Shown piece after piece: positions 6,018-6,380 of a stretch of DNA of 6,380 nt. The notes below the pieces were generated by a model. It worked only from the letters and a program-made list of their open reading frames with translations. It was not told the origin of the DNA and searched no databases. The DNA lies in NCBI GenBank assembly GCA_052388135.1, contig JBQTIM010000172.1, positions 1 through 6,380 of the forward strand, given 5' to 3'. The stretch is from JBQTIM01 sp052388135. Its GTDB lineage: Bacteria > Elusimicrobiota > Elusimicrobia > FEN-1173. Made by a program: the position numbers and the translations under genes. Position 1 is the stretch's first letter. Every line of letters begins with the position of its first letter.

Positions 6018-6162
6018 GGCGTCTCCTTCCAGAACAACCGCGCTCCTCGGCCCGGCGGACGGCGAACCGGAGCATCGACAGGAGGGAAGGGAACGGACCA
6101 ACGGATGCCGGATGAGACGACCGAAACGCCGGCCGGCGCCGCCCCCCTCGCGCAGCGCAAGC

Positions 6163-6192
6163 ATCTTAGCAAAAAGTCCGTTGGATTGTCGA
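6163..6192 (-). promoter_or_regulatory. Candidate promoter for the response regulator-kinase pair
   Basis: On the minus strand TCGACA (6192-6187, 5 of 6 to TTGACA) is followed after 18 nt by TAAGAT (6168-6163, 4 of 6 to TATAAT), with an extended TGC just before the -10 box. It would give a leader of roughly 140 nt before the response regulator ATG. The heptamer GTTCGAC occurs twice with 18-nt spacing (6212-6206 and 6194-6188), the second copy overlapping the -35 box, and could be an activator or repressor site. The leader also holds a perfect 12-nt palindrome, CGCCGGCCGGCG (6127-6138). The match is moderate and the region is G+C-rich, so this is only a candidate. Confidence 0.35.
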
Positions 6193-6220
6193 ACTGATCT
6201 AAACCGTCGAACCCGCCATC

Positions 6221-6380
6221 TCAGGGAAAGGTCTTGATCGACAAAGCGCCGGCCACGGCCCCCGCCACGAGCGCCACGGCCGACGCCGCGGCGGCGAGGC
6301 CGGCCGCGATCATCGTCGGAACGGTGAGGACCGCCAGGGCGGCTCCTCCCGACCAGCCGTAGTTCAACCGCAGGCTCGTC
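6221..6380 (-). CDS. C-terminal fragment of an unrecognised, probably membrane-associated protein
   Basis: A minus-strand frame enters from the right edge and ends at TGA (6223-6221), giving 52 complete codons. The peptide contains LRLNYGWSGG followed by a long run rich in Ala, Val, Gly and Leu, including LAVLTVPTMIAAGLAAAA and VALVAGAVAGAL, and ends SIKTFP. The run could make one long or two short membrane helices, with the basic lysine near the C-terminus. I do not recognise a family. It could also be a chance open frame in G+C-rich DNA, because Ala/Gly-rich peptides are easily produced there. It is listed because it shares the strand of all other genes, stops about 30 nt before a candidate promoter, and no better reading of this stretch is apparent. 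Confidence 0.4.
   Translation of the reverse strand, partial: TSLRLNYGWSGGAALAVLTVPTMIAAGLAAAASAVALVAGAVAGALSIKTFP

Noticed and set aside
5581..6075. A 165-codon N-terminal extension of the kinase frame
   Set aside because: It overlaps the response regulator gene in another frame, is Arg/Pro/Gly-rich with no domain, and the GTG at 5580 gives a proper receiver N-terminus just after the regulator stop.

Overview
The window is 6.4 kb of high-G+C bacterial DNA. Every gene I can support lies on the minus strand, so the biological reading direction runs from high to low coordinates. Coding density is high, with short intergenic gaps. The gene set points to a free-living Gram-negative-type or deep-branching bacterium: a DksA-type RNA polymerase factor, a TusA-family sulfur carrier, an M17 aminopeptidase, an Rcp1-like response regulator and a sensorless hybrid kinase. 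I cannot name the phylum from sequence alone. Acidobacteriota, Elusimicrobiota and similar lineages are only guesses.

Layout in transcription order: (i) 6380-6221, the C-terminal end of an unrecognised Ala/Gly-rich, probably membrane protein, cut by the window edge. (ii) 6220-6018, a 203-nt leader region with a candidate promoter, followed by a two-gene phosphorelay module: a stand-alone receiver protein (6017-5583) and a REC-HisKA-HATPase-REC hybrid histidine kinase (5580-3976, GTG start 2 nt after the previous stop). (iii) 3975-3868, an intergenic region with a near-consensus sigma70-type promoter. (iv) A probable operon: speD (AdoMet decarboxylase, TTG start), a 113-nt gap holding an inverted ATGAAGGATGA-type repeat, speE (aminopropyltransferase), an Orn/Lys/Arg decarboxylase, dksA-like, tusA-like, and the first 77 codons of a leucyl-aminopeptidase-like gene that overlaps tusA by ATGA and runs off the left edge.

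speD, speE and the decarboxylase together form a polyamine pathway. The decarboxylase makes a diamine or agmatine, SpeD makes the aminopropyl donor (decarboxylated AdoMet), and SpeE joins them. No agmatinase is present in the window. The aminopropyltransferase resembles the Thermus/ACL5-like branch and has an unusual active-site loop (Asp-Leu-Pro-Thr-Pro), so its product may not be plain spermidine made from putrescine. That enzyme, and the repeat hairpin that ends 10 nt before its start codon, are the points most worth following up. I found no rRNA, tRNA, CRISPR array, insertion sequence or convincing intrinsic terminator.
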